The position numbers were made by a program, and so were the translations under genes. A model generated the notes under the pieces. That model was given only the letters and a program-made list of their open reading frames with translations. It was not told where the DNA came from and searched no databases. Positions 43,024 through 55,325 of a DNA stretch of 64,000 nucleotides are shown piece by piece; the stretch's first letter is position 1, and every line of letters begins with the position of its first letter. The DNA lies in assembly GCA_021234155.1 (NCBI GenBank), contig JAJEKV010000031.1, positions 2,351,614 to 2,415,613 on the forward strand. Direction: 5' to 3'. This stretch comes from Isoetes taiwanensis. Its lineage: Eukaryota; Streptophyta; Lycopodiopsida; Isoetales; Isoetaceae.

Positions 43024-45217
43024 CAGTGCTATAAATACGCTTCATTTTCCACTGAGCGTTGCACTAAACTGCAAGCTATTCTTTTTCATCCCAAAAGCTG
43101 TATGTCATTTTTATTAAAATAAATAAAGTTTTATTTTGCATAAGTTTAGATGCACACAAAGGGAAGTGTCTCTAGTATTGGCATTAAGCAAAGTGTGATT
43201 ACATATAATCAATATGCTATGAACATATCATTTTCTTGGCCTTATAGTTACCCCAACAAAGCGCTTGTCCGAGCTGGACATCTCCATTTAGGGGCTAACA
43301 TTTTTAGGGTGAAATTTTGAAGTGAAATTTAATCTACCGCATGTAAGGGGCTTTTGGAGTCTTGGTAAGTTCCCTTAAATAAAACTATCTATCTATCTTA
43401 AGAATACTCAAAGGATAGTACTAGAAAGACTTGCGTGGAATTTTTGGATCAACTTGAGCAAGTATTCTTTTAAAGTTCCAATACATGAGGGTTTTTTGTT
43501 AGGTTGTGAGATGCAAAGCAGATAACAAGGAGCATCAAACAATTTTTTCACGATTTTGATTTTACAATATGGCCATATAATGCCAAATCTAGATCAGAGG
43601 ATGGCAATTTTGACTTTAAAATGCCAAATTTGAATATAAAATGGCAATTTCAATCAGAATCGTAGAAAAATGGCAATGTCAAACCGTGAAATGGCGGCTT
43701 GATATTCTATAATGTTGATTTGCAAAATGATAATCACTACATAACATGGTAATATACTGAAAAAGAAGAAGAAGATGGCACTTGGCCCATCTCATTCTAG
43801 AACATAAAGGGTTATGTTTGTCATTAAATAACAACTACTAGATCTAGTTTTTTTAGTTGAAGAACTTCATCTTAATGCCAATCGTAGTTATGCAAGAAGA
43901 GAGATGTGCATTGGATTAACAAACATAAGCATGCATATTAGTCCCAAAATACCTTCTTCTGTGATAAGTTGTTGTTCTTTCAATTTCATGCTTTTATATT
44001 AGGGGTTTTCATGAAATTTGAACTTCGTGGAAATATAGGTGGAATACTAATTTATGCGGCATATGTGCTTTAACTAAAATTATAAGGTCATAATTAAATC
44101 GATCAACGTTCAATGATACTGCCTTTTATGTGTTGCTTTTCTTCCCGAAGCCAACAATTCCAAAATGTTCATTTCTTTTTCAAATTTGAGAGGCCAGAAC
44201 TTTTTTATTTTAACTTCAACAAATATTGCTTCAAGTGTCTAAGAATATGAACGTGTATGTAGGCTAGGCATTATCATCATGATATGCATCTATGATTATA
44301 TTCTGCGATCCTTTGGCGATACACTTAGCCCGAGTTTGTTATTTTCTTCTCATGATCTTAATGTCATCATGTCTTTCTAGCTATATTTGTTAATACCTTC
44401 GATATGAAACAAGCGTGATGAAGCGAGTTCTAGTTGATCATATGATTTCATGTGCATTTTCTTACACCGGAGAACTTAAAACAATGCGATGCAACTTTGT
44501 GGCAACATATTGGATCCTATTGGCACAAGCGAAATACAATGATAAAAATAAAAATTAATGGTCCATAAAATAGCTTGGGAATATTGGAATAATAATAAAA
44601 TAATCAAAAGCAGATGATGAAGTTTGGCAATCCAAGCATAAAGCCAGTCACATGAGGATGTTGGCGATCTACATCATGTCGGCATGTTTAAAACGTTTCA
44701 GTCGTATGTTCATGTCAAATATAATTCTACAATTTAGGGTCAATTTTTTTTAAAGTTGCCCCTATCAAATATCTAGGGATTCGTGTCAACATGAACCCAT
44801 CCCAAGGTTGAACCCATCCAACCGAAGAGGAACGGATCCATGTTGACAGCAACCATTCATGTCAAAACAAACATGCGACCCCTCACTTCATGTCAAAAAC
44901 AAACATGCGACCCCTCACTTTTTGGTATTTTGATCGTCTTTCCATTCATGTTGACCATGTGACCATACCCTAAGTCAAGTACTCAAAAATTCTCTTCATA
45001 ATATGTCCAACTTTTGCTCTCAAGAATCATCCAACGAATTTATTCGTTCTACTTGTCAATATGTTGTTTTTGTTGCTCTCAGCCAGCATAGACTGTTAAA
45101 TGATCATATATGTTAAAACTTGGCATTTGATCACATTTTAGAACAATTGATGAATTTTAGGTGAATTATCACCTTGCGAACTTGAGCTGTAACACTTTTT
45201 TCACTGTTACAATGAAC
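43024..45217. other. Intergenic DNA, no gene seen
   Basis: AT-rich. Features are ATCTATCTATCT at about 43387, an array-like run of AATGGCAATTT variants at 43575-43690, and a 31-bp tandem duplication (CATGTCAAAACAAACATGCG) at 44857-44925. A TTTATT (AATAAA on the minus strand) near 45039 could serve as the polyadenylation signal of NOC3, about 175 bases past its stop. Confidence 0.4.
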
Positions 45218-48200
45218 TCATTTCTTTTTTCTAGATCTTTTCTCCTTTTTAAAGATCCTATACAATGACACGCTTGATTGTAGTCTATATAGTTCTTTCC
45301 TCAGACCTTCATTAGTCTTAATGGCTTTTAATAATTTGAAGTAAGATTTGAAGCTTTGATCTGGAGCATCTGGCTCAGACTCCAAAATCATGCTAACCTT
45401 CAGTGCATCCACTTCAGACCTAGAAACCCGATAAATGTTCCTTCTTGTGAATTTTGATGGGAGCTTGACAGGAGGTCGAAATCCACCACTATCTGTGGAG
45501 TACATGGCAGCTGCCACGGTGGGTTGTAAAATTGGATGTACTGAAGCTTCAGAGGATGCCATATCTCCAATTTGGGTTGACATCTTTTGGATTGCTGGAT
45601 GATAATGCTTTGATAGCAAGCAGAGTTCCCATAATAATGTATTGAAGGCTCCACTAAGATCAGGGTCAACACTTTCTGGCTGAAAAACCTGAAACGACAA
45701 AGCTGTTGGTTAAGAACATCAGAGGGCCTTGCATGCATTGTTATTGGTCCAAAATCTAGAAGGCAGTGACCCTAAGAACCTGATCTCTTAAAACATCAAT
45801 GACCCTAATATGCAAAAATCGTTTTTAACCTATCTTTTTGCACGATATAATAGTATCTACTAGAGAGCACATACCGAGATGCCACTACCAAGAGCAATCC
45901 CGCCAATTTCATTTTCCAGCATTCTGCGGCACTGTTTGTGTTTTACTAGCAAATGCTGAACCGTTGATAGAGCTGCAAAATAATAAAATGCAGTAAGCAA
46001 TATGAACTTCACACAAGTACTAACCCATAGAACATACAAGACATTGATGCGCCAGTTGGGAGGTGGAGAGCCAACGAAGCCAGGCGCTTCAAAAATCCTG
46101 CAATTCTTTGCATGTCATGATGGCGTCCCTCACAAAGGATCACTTGTAAGGCAGTTGCGAATATAGCTTCTTGTTGACCCCTATACTGCCCCAAGAGACG
46201 TTAAGCTCTATGCTGACATAATTTTCATAACTTAACAACCATTCAGTCACCTTGGCAAGCTGGACTGCAAAAGGATTTTGTAGTACTCAATATAGAAATC
46301 CTTCAAGTCAACATTAAGTGCATCCATGTTGTTTCGCACGATCTTCAATGCAGCAATGCAGCATTGCATTCGCTCTTGCACAGATAATATCAGCTCAGCT
46401 CTTTTGGCCACTTCTATGCCATCAGGGACATTATTGACAGCCAGTTTCCGGAGAACTCCAAGCAAGTCACCAAGAAATTCAATGCTTATTAAATGAGAGA
46501 ATTTCAGGAGACCATCCAGGCAAGCTCCAAGAAGAGGATGAGATCCCAAATCAGTCACCAAGGTAATGGGACACTCTAGTGGTTTCACATGATTATTCCT
46601 ACATATCATTTTTAGAAGAGCACATTTTCATGAGACCTAATAAATATTGTCCTATGTTCCAAAAAGCTGACCACGTGAAATTGACCAACAGCAAGTAAAA
46701 CATACCAGACTTTAAATGGATCCAATGCATTTTTGAGTATACGGAAGTACGTTTCAAATACAGCAGAGAGAGTCAACGTCTGCAGCCGTTTACATTCTGA
46801 TCTGTCCATGTCTACAGTGGCTTCTTTGAAGTCAACCTCTACCTGCAAATAAACTTGTAGTTTCATTCAGACTTCATACTATACGAGTATTTATGCTGAA
46901 GCAATCGGACGGCTCCTCTTCAACTCTTAACTAGCAAACTTGAAATTTTCTACTGACCAAGCAAAAGATAATGTAGATTGACAGACCTCTTGCTTGAGCT
47001 GGTGTGCTAAAGCACGCTTCTTTTCTTTTCTCTCTCTCCTCTCCTGAGACTTCGTCTTATGATTAAAATGAGAACCTTCTTCACCCTTTCCATTTTCTGA
47101 TCTAGATGTTTTGCCAATATCTTCATCAAAGTGTAAGGCCAGGAAAACCTGAATGTACAAAGCAAGTGTGTCCAAAATAAGAACAAGAAAACCACTTCAG
47201 AATGTCAGAAAGTAAGCTAGTCACCTCTATCACATCTGGATGAAGTTGACAGTTATAGATTTTTACAAAATCCGCAATAAGCTGAACAGCTTGGACAGTG
47301 GCTTCACCTCCATGTTTGGATTCTAATTTAAAAAGAGACCGAATTGCTTGGCAACTTAACTTCCTGCATTAAACAATTCCACAATGGTTAGTCACTCTAT
47401 AAAGTCAAATAAACTGCAGCCCTTATGCATCCGACAAAATTCAAGCATGGAAAGAAAGGTCCCTGCAATAGTTCTGAGTAATGAAAGCAGTTACAAGACA
47501 CAAAAAATTAAATGTAAAAAGCTATATGTCAATCAACAACATACTTTGATAACTAAAACCATATCAACAACCAGTTCATTGTACATCCATGGGTCAATTG
47601 CAAACCTGTTTTCTTCATCTACAGATCCCATGAAAGGTACAATAGCTGCGAGGAGGCTCTCACGGAAATTAAAATGCGGAATAGATTCAAGAAGATGACA
47701 GAGGCACTTTAGCGCAACAGCTTGCAAGGAGCGTGAATTTGACGCCTTTATTACTACTTTCAGATAAGCCTGCACACTCACAAAAATTCATCCATCAAAC
47801 ATTTCTTTCCGACCTACAAAACCATAAAAAGATAGCGAAAATATTTGAAGCATTGTTAAAAGAAAATTTCAGATCATCGGTCACCTAGATGCCAACATTG
47901 GCATGACTATAGACTATCCCTTTCATATTGTCAAGCGATTCACTAGCTAATACCCTATTGTTCATTTTCAGCAGCTATCATGTAAAATGGCGAACAAAAC
48001 CAATTACTTCAAGAAGTTCCGTGATTATATCTCCATTTGAATACGTGTTTGAGTATTCCTTGGCAACTCTTTGTGTTTATAACCTGTTTCCTTTTTCAGT
48101 TATGAGTGGCAGATCAAATTTTATTAATAGTTTAACAGCATCTGCTTTAAATCATTTTACTAAGTTGCTTCATCTTAGAGGTTAAGATAAACCTGGCAGT

Positions 48201-50123
48201 CCCAAGTGCCTGCCATGTTCATCCATAAATTTATATTCGATTGTAGATCACTTTCCAAAGGAGTTATAATTAATGGGGATAGAAAAATTTACATGCTGTG
48301 CAAAATCCTGAGCACACCTGATAAGACCCTAAGAGAGAAGATTCGTAGTCCCTTATTTTCTTAACTTCCTTTGATACTTGCACCTCTAATTCTTTAGCTG
48401 TAGGTAATCTTATTTTGTACCTGCACAAAGACAACATAGACTCAACTTGCAAGCTAGGAAACAGAATACTGGCACCATCATGGGAACACAGATGCAAACC
48501 CAGGAATTATATCCTTGAATATAGCCATTAATGAGAGCATCGCTACTTGGCGGGTTCTTCTGTCATTGTTACTGCATAGGTCCAACAGCTCTTTCAAAGA
48601 GGTAAAATTTGCTTCAGGATCTGTAAGCAACGCTGTCCCAAGCTCTGCAATATGACACTTTAACTCTTCGTGGTTCTTCCCAACAAAATATCCTGTTATT
48701 AGTTCCTCCTCCTGCCCATCCTACAGAAAAAGCTCTAAATTATGATACTGAATTACATAACAGCAGAGATGATATCAGACCCAAACCTAACATACAGTGA
48801 GCCATCCCCAGGGCAATTTCCAGGAGTGTATTATTTTACCTGTACTAATTACAATCTGATGATTATTCACAGTCTAGTATCCAAATGTGCAATGAGATAG
48901 GAAATAGCTGCTGAATGATTATATAATACCCAACCATAAGGCTCCATTTTTTAAAAAAGCAGTTCAAAAAATTGTTCCATGGGCTGACCAGTTACGAAGA
49001 TGCAAGAAATAATTTGAGGCAAATGGAACTACAAAACATTCTAGCATTCTAGGCCTTTCCAGTTTGTCACCCTAAAACCTATTCGTGTGAGAGTTTTTCC
49101 AAGAAAGAAAAATGCTACCAATACCTGAAGCCTTAGCTTCCCAGATCTAGCCTATGCAACAGCCTTAACATTTTTAATCAAATTGCTACTTTACAGATGA
49201 CTATAGACCCATATTTGTTTGTTTCTTATCCTTCTTCACTGGTAGCCAATCACTAGCACTAGACAAGAACTGCATCTTTTGATGACATATTCCTTCTAAA
49301 AGCATCCACACAACTTTGAAATATTTTGAAATTGCAATCATATTGACCTGGTGCTCTAGTATTGAATCCGCTTTCGACTTCTGCTCTTTTTTTTGCTCTT
49401 TTCGTTTGGTCCGCTTCTGCTTCTTCTGTTCTTTTTTGGAAAGCTTGGGTGGTTTGTCTGCGCTGACCTTTGCAGCATCTCCTTTAACAACTTGATTTAT
49501 GGTTTGATTGCCATCTTTTTCAATTGCCGCTGCAAATATAAAGACATGGGCTACCAATGTGAAAACAATTGACACAGAAGTTTATGCACAGGATACTTAT
49601 ATAACACCCACCATCAGGGATTCGTTTTGATTGTCTGAAGTGAAGCTCGCCATCAAGTGTTTTAACAGGCAGAACATCTCCAGGATCAACTGTAGGTTCG
49701 ACCTGAAGTTTAGATTTACCTTCTCGTTTTTCATAATACCTCTCCAAGTCATCTCCATCCTCTGACTTGAGCCCCAATACATGCCTAGTACCAAAATTAT
49801 AAATGCAAGTAGAATTACGCATTTTGCAAAGGAAACTACAGCTAGAAAGAGTAGCATTACTTGGTGATGCTCTTAGTGTCCAGGTTAGCGAGAAGACCAG
49901 CATAACGCTTATTTTGATTAACAAACTCCACATCCTCGTCAGAAATTTCTATTTCTTCTTCGGCAATATCAGGAGGGAGAAGAGGCACATGCTGTAGAGA
50001 ATAAAACCAATTAAGCTGGTGTTAGCCTGCATTGGCAAATTTGAAGAGCAAGCTAACCTGTTGTTTAAGTTTGGAGTGCTTCCGCTTCCGGGACTGCGGG
50101 TCGGGACCTGCCCCCTTGGCCAT
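45218..50123 (-). CDS. NOC3: Nucleolar complex protein 3 homolog (NOC3)
   Basis: NOC3 works with NOC1/NOC2 in 60S pre-ribosome maturation and nuclear export; yeast Noc3p also has a role in replication initiation. The start is MAKGAGPDPQSRKRKHSK at 50123. Fourteen exons: 50123-50058, 49991-49861, 49784-49612, 49529-49348, 48720-48500, 48420-48318, 47769-47606, 47363-47225, 47148-46987, 46842-46706, 46598-46251, 46180-46038, 45972-45875, 45688-45218. All introns are GT-AG with matching phases, giving 845 aa without a stop, close to Arabidopsis NOC3 in length. Landmarks: a Lys-rich basic stretch (about 145-175), the NOC3 N-terminal block (AELGTALLTDPEANF, MAIFKDIIPGYKIRLPT; about 205-275), HGGEATVQAVQLIADFVK (~365), FSHLISIEFLGDLLGVLRKL (~525), and the C-terminal CBF/Mak21 region with FQPESVDPDLSGAFNTLLWE and a terminal KKEKRSRKKK. 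Intact and very likely functional. Confidence 0.95.
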
Positions 50124-50129
50124 GGGAAG

Positions 50130-50160
50130 TAGGGTTTTGGGAAAAAAGAATTGAGGGTTT
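50130..50160 (-). promoter_or_regulatory. Telo-box-like motifs in the NOC3 leader
   Basis: Read on the minus strand, AAACCCTA (50137-50130) and AAACCCTC (50160-50153) lie 7 and 30 bases ahead of the NOC3 start codon. Telo-boxes (AAACCCTA) near the start of transcription are typical of plant ribosome-biogenesis and translation genes, where they coordinate expression in dividing cells. A companion site II element (TGGGCY) was not found with confidence. Confidence 0.5.
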
Positions 50161-50309
50161 AATGAAATATTTTTTATATCAAAACAAAACAAAACAAGGT
50201 CAATGCCAAAAGTGAAAGTGGTGGTGGTGGGGAAGTGAACATTTCAAGGCCTAGATTTTTGGGTTGCGTGAAAAGGCAAATTAGGTAGTAATTGAATTGA
50301 ATTGAATAA

Positions 50310-50830
50310 TTTTTTTTTTATCGCTCATCATCCACGGAGACCCAATATAAATCGCAGCAGGCGCATTACTGCCCGGATTATAAAAAACCCCGCCCCGAAG
50401 TGTTTTTGAGAGAATAATCATGGTAGCAATAAGATTGCTGAGAAGTTGCACAAATATACATGATGAAGTATATATACACGTTAAGTGTTTGTCCGAGGGG
50501 CATATCCGGCCCTCATATCCATTACCTCTTGAATGTATGATCCCAAAGGAAGCCGCTCGCGATCATGTGTCACGCGACTGCGTTGGGCCCGACCAACGAG
50601 CATAGCGCGGTCCTAATTTGATTATACGCCGAAGCTGCCGAAGGTGTGACATTCATTTTCAACGGCCTCCATCCGGCAAACCGATAAAACCTATTCGCGA
50701 CTCAAAGCGCCATTTGCCTCGCCTCAATTCGGAGATGGTGGGCACCAAGCTTGTAGATAGAGGCGATGAGCCCGTATTTTTTCATGGGCAGATGTGAACG
50801 CAGGTAACGTTGTGGGCCTTGTTTCAACAT
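50310..50830 (-). mobile_element. Repeat R copy, near full length
   Basis: Order as at 13639: AT-rich tail, CATCCACGGAGACCCAATAT, ATTAAAAAACCCCGCCCC then GAAGTGTTTTTGAGAG, then GTGACATTCATTTTCAACGG and CATGGGCAGATGTGAACG. It starts about 190 bases upstream of the NOC3 start codon, so it sits in or next to that promoter. Confidence 0.6.
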
Positions 50831-51792
50831 GGGATTTATGTATTGCTATTAGGAGTACTCCTTAGATTCGAATAGGTCAAAGGCATGGAATCTGATATAT
50901 ACCGTATTTTTCAACCATTGATTTCAACTTTTAGGCTTCATATATTCTTAAATTTTAACCTTTGTGGCTATTGAATTAACCTTTTATTCAATTAATTAAG
51001 AGCTTAGCGGGTTTGATCTTTTGAGAGGCGTTAGCACAATGCCAAACCTCTACCCATCTAATTTTACGTATCGCAATTAATTAGTGCAAATCCGGGCGAT
51101 TTATCATGTGGCGTAAGAAAAGTCATTTGTTTCGACAGATGTGGGAAAAGTCAAATGGATTATATTAGTTTTGTGGTGCTTGATATATGACAGCCAAGAG
51201 ACAACCATGGGAAGATTCCCCATAATAATCACGCAGAAGGAGAACTATTCCAACAAACTATATTCTTGCACTACAACTCACATGAAAACAACATCCCCGA
51301 TAGATAGGCTTTTCATTCATCTCAACAGTTTTTTTACAATGGTATAGGGTGGGTAGCCTCGCGACATCGCAGCTACCCAAAAAAAAAACATAGGGAATAT
51401 CAATTATAACACCTCGACCCCAAATAAAATTGTGTGCTACTGACGCTTGGCTAGTGTACCTCGAGAGCTTATCGTCGGGGATTAAAAAACCTCCCTTTCG
51501 GTTTTCGAGGAAAAACCCTAGCGATAAAATCTCGGCAAGAGGCTTGACAACATTAACCACGAGCTAAACGCTCCCACAAAAAACCCACGCCCAATGAGAA
51601 TAATCAAGTCGCGCATCACCCCGGACCTCGCATTATCACCAACAAAGAAAACCAATAGAGAAAAACCTCAAAAGCTGGGTCAGGTCACGCATGCCATGCG
51701 ACAAAAACAACATTTACACCTCGAAAAAAACGAGGGGTCGGTAATGCCACATAACAAATATGAACATATACATAACAATTTTAAGGGGAGGG
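50831..51792. other. No gene seen
   Basis: AT-rich DNA. At 51475-51525 the R core recurs alone (GGGATTAAAAAACCTCCC, TTTCGGTTTTCGAGGAAAAA), with no clear flanking R sequence. Frame 51594-51848 has no domain. Confidence 0.4.
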
Positions 51793-52371
51793 TGGAGCCA
51801 TGGATACTACTTCGAGAGATGAGAAAGCGCCAGATGAAACGCCGATGAAGAACTCTACTTGATAAATAGCGATCCCCAACCCGGATGAATGGCCTAAAAT
51901 GCATGCATGCATGCATGCATGGGCGACGATGTATATATCGCCTTGTTAAGAATCTCATCGCCACGCCGAATCGATGACATTCTTGCACCGCCACCGTTTA
52001 TGAAAACAACAACATCCCCATACCGAGAACTTCAAATACCAGATCCGGGGGAGAAAATTTGAAGATTGTCCCCAAAAATGGGACAAAAGGGCAAAGATAG
52101 AAGAGGTTAGAAAGGATATGACTGGTCAAGAAAGAGTAGCTCATGCAAGAAGAAGCTCCTCCTCTGCATGAGATCAAAGAATTGAAGCCCTGGATACTGC
52201 TGAGAGATGAGAAAGTGCCGATGAAACGTCGATGAAGAACTCTGCAATAAATAGCGATCCTCCAACCTGATGAACGGCCTAAAAATGCATGTGATGCATG
52301 CATGCGACGCATGCAATGCATGCATGCTCGTCTTGTGCAAGAATCTCGATCCGCTACATGAATCGATGACA
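51793..52371 (+). mobile_element. TRIM-like element, copy 2
   Basis: Direct repeats at about 51793-51979 and 52182-52371 both contain TGGATACT, GAGAGATGAGAAAG, GATGAAGAACTC, AATAGCGATCC, an ATGCATGC-rich patch and AATCGATGACA. The interior is about 200 bp. The same family, with two repeats and similar spacing, is found at 953-1516. The ATGCATGC patch varies most between copies (five consecutive ATGC units at 51900). No coding capacity and no clear target duplication. Confidence 0.55.
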
Positions 52372-52855
52372 TTAATGAGAGGTCTGCTTTCTTATCTCTA
52401 GAACATGATTTAAACTAATATGTAGAATAATAGAAGGGGTTCTGGGGATTTGATATGGATGCATAAATCATTCCTGGGGCCATAGACCATATCGCTAAAA
52501 CGAATGGGTTACTATGTCAGAATTACTTGCATGCTCGTATATCTCCACATTTAAAACAAGTAATTGCTTGATGTAGATCGAGCTGTGGGCTAAGATATTG
52601 ATTCAAGCTCACACTTCTCATATATTCCAGCTTTTAGATGTGGCATGCTTTGCCCTATTCAAAGCAACCTTTTAACAAAGTTGAGAGCTAAGTATGTGAT
52701 TATGAGGAATATGTAGCATAATAACGTGGGGTTTTTCTTTTAAGTTTTTGTATGCGCTTTTCACTAAGGTTTTCCTATGATTTTGATGTATTCAAATGGA
52801 TGTACTAATGCGCATCTAGAGTGCACCATTTCGAGCCATTGATTTTAGCCTTTTT
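52372..52855. other. No gene seen
   Basis: AT-rich DNA with no supported frame or defined repeat. Confidence 0.4.
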
Positions 52856-53042
52856 TCCAATGGTCAACAACCAATGGCTCACAACAAAAGCCCTCTTTTG
52901 TGTGTGTGGTGCATAATGGCAGCAACCAATGGCTCACAACAAAAGCCCCTTTTGTGTAACCGCCCCGTGCATAATGGTCAACAAACCAAATGGCTCACAA
53001 CAAAAGCCCTCTTTTTTGTGTGTGGTGTATAATGGGCACATG
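52856..53042 (+). repeat. Tandem repeat, ~60-bp unit, three copies
   Basis: ATGGCTCACAACAAAAGCCC, TTTTGTGT and GCATAATGG recur three times with ACCAA between units. The middle copy is the most diverged. Confidence 0.8.
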
Positions 53043-53860
53043 AAGGGCTTGAAGAGGGCGATGTAGTGCGCTTTCCTCGACAACACATTTCTTATTATAA
53101 CTTTTGATCCGAGCTTTGTTTGAGATGATTTTTTATTGCGTTGAAAGCTCTCTCTGCGATCTTTTTGATAGTGTATGATATGGATATGTTTGGTTAAGTT
53201 ATCTATGCTAAAACAGCAATTTTTCGGCCGGGTTTGGTAGGCTTTCACATCCTACCAACCGATTAATCTGGGATTGGCGCTATTGGATATTGTTTTATGG
53301 CTCCATTCTAATGAAGCTTGCAAAAATTACCATGCATTTTAGATTTTGAGGCAGTTATTAAGCAAATTCCAAGGCTTCTAGATCCTTGTGCTAACAAGCG
53401 TAAAAGTTTTCCACTTTGGGTTTCTCACCAAGAATCCATGGAGACCAAAGGTCATTGCTTAAATTCCAAATTGAAAAAAATGTTTGTGTATGGGTGTTGC
53501 AAACTTTATGACTTTCAATAATGGGATCAATGCTCTATCTTTATGGTAACTTTTACTTATGTTCTATTTGTTTTATTGTGATGAAATTCAAAAGCTACAG
53601 TGATGAAAGCCCCAAATGAATTCTAGTTTTTCCCTCGGGTTTGAATTCTAAATTTTTGTCACAACAAAAGGGGGCGTCCTAAGGCCCCGAAGGGCCAAAA
53701 CATTTTTTGCAACACAAACTATTAACATCCAACATATAAAAACTAAATTCCCAACACATAACAACCAACACATAACAACCAACACATAACTACCATTGAC
53801 ATTAATTAACACAACCATTAGGTCCAACACATTTAAATTAAAATCCCCTTAAACCCCTTT
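53043..53860. other. No gene seen; left shoulder of MITE family 2
   Basis: Frame 53318-53521 is unsupported. ACACATAACAACCA is repeated three times at 53752-53795. The last ~190 bases share blocks with the left shoulder of the 22061 MITE. Confidence 0.4.
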
Positions 53861-54127
53861 GGTTTGGGTGCATATTCACACGGGGATGACGTGAGGGCGG
53901 CCAGAGCCCTCATAATTGTATTTTTTTGCAACGTACAAAATCAACACCATATAGTATTCTCGCTTGAAATCTTATAGTATTTTGTGAATCTTGTTATACA
54001 AGATAGCAAATTTTGTACTTGCATACCCCACAACGAGGAACTTTACGCGGTATAGATTAAGGAATAAGGGTGAATATGCCTATCCAACAGCTCTAAGTCT
54101 CTGAGTCACCCCTGTGTGAATATGCAT
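53861..54127. mobile_element. MITE family 2, copy 2 (267 bp)
   Basis: Left end GGTTTGGGTGCATATTCACA and right end CCTGTGTGAATATGCAT are inverted. The interior matches the 22061-22328 copy (ATAGTATT, CTTATAGTATTTTGTGAATC, TATACAAGATA, GGAACTTTAC, GGTATAGATTA). The two copies are 1 bp different in length. Confidence 0.65.
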
Positions 54128-55325
54128 GAGCATAAAAAGAGAAGAGATAGTTGAGATTATCTCCAATCATATCCAGAAGGTTTAACCCCTAACCACATAA
54201 GGGCATAATGTAGAGCCACGAGGATTTACCTTTTAGATTGTACAAAACTTGTTGCAAGTGCAATTGGCTATACAAATTAAAGGCCAAGGGGTCTAGCCAT
54301 ATGTAGCCAGTTAAGCACATTAGATGGCCGAGGATGAATATGGTAATGAGAAGAGTGAGGAAGACGTAGGAATTGGAGGATGGCCAATAAAAGAGGAGCT
54401 TCTATGAGGTATAAACGCCTTCAACTTTAGCAACGATGTTCCCAAACATAGTCCACATGCCGAAAGTTCCGGTGTGCCTCGGGTAGGATTGTCTCTAGTA
54501 ATGTGCTTTTGTATTCAAGAATGTTCATTCCTGAACATTCTAGATATGAAAGGAGCAACGATCATTTGCCTCTCTAGCCGCGTGGAATCAAGTTCATGGC
54601 CCCATATCAAACCGCGCAAGAGACCTCTCGTCTTCAAAGAGTTGATCCGGAACATCACATTATATATTGTCGAAGTGGTAAGCATGGGCGACTCATGCCT
54701 TTCAAATCTAAATCTACATGTCTTTGAGTCCACAATGTCTTTAAAGCCTATTGGAAGGAGAAATGAACCATTTGTTCTCCGGGATGGACCGCGGCGAGGA
54801 CGGGCTACATGTAGGTGCATAATAATGAGGATCACAGTCGTAAACAATATCTGGACAAGTGTTTCATTAGTTCTGCCATCTCCGTTCTCTAGTTTCTAGA
54901 TTTCTTGCTCTGGGGGATTCATGCTAGATGCTCGCCCCAATCTAACATTGAAGTTTATCATTCATACAAAGAACAAAGAGTTGATAGTGTTGTATTTGTT
55001 TAGGGGTTGTTAGCATTCAACATTCCCTCTGAAATAATATACATATTGTTTTTCAATTTCTTGCTAAAGGATCAATAGTTGCGAGAGGAGGTTGACAAGA
55101 AAAAGGAAGAGACAATCATATCAGATATCATAAATACTACATATTATTTTATTATCTTTTTTTCATGGCTATAAAAACCATGTCATATATTTCTTAAGGT
55201 ATTTCTTGAAGTTTTTCTCTCTCAGACAGTTGCCATTTCTTCGATATATAAGTGTGTCGTTAGTGCTCATAGTTACAAAGGCTCCATCTCTCCTGTGGGT
55301 TCTAGCAAAATCAATGACATGGAGT
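54128..55325. other. No gene seen
   Basis: Overlapping frames 54474-54899 (+, 141 codons) and 54515-54847 (-, 110 codons) are the longest here. Neither shows a recognisable domain, codon bias cannot separate them, and no splice context is evident, so neither is called a gene. Confidence 0.35.

Noticed and set aside
54474-54899. 141-codon plus-strand frame
   Set aside because: A 110-codon frame lies opposite it, there is no recognisable domain, and there is no splice or promoter support.
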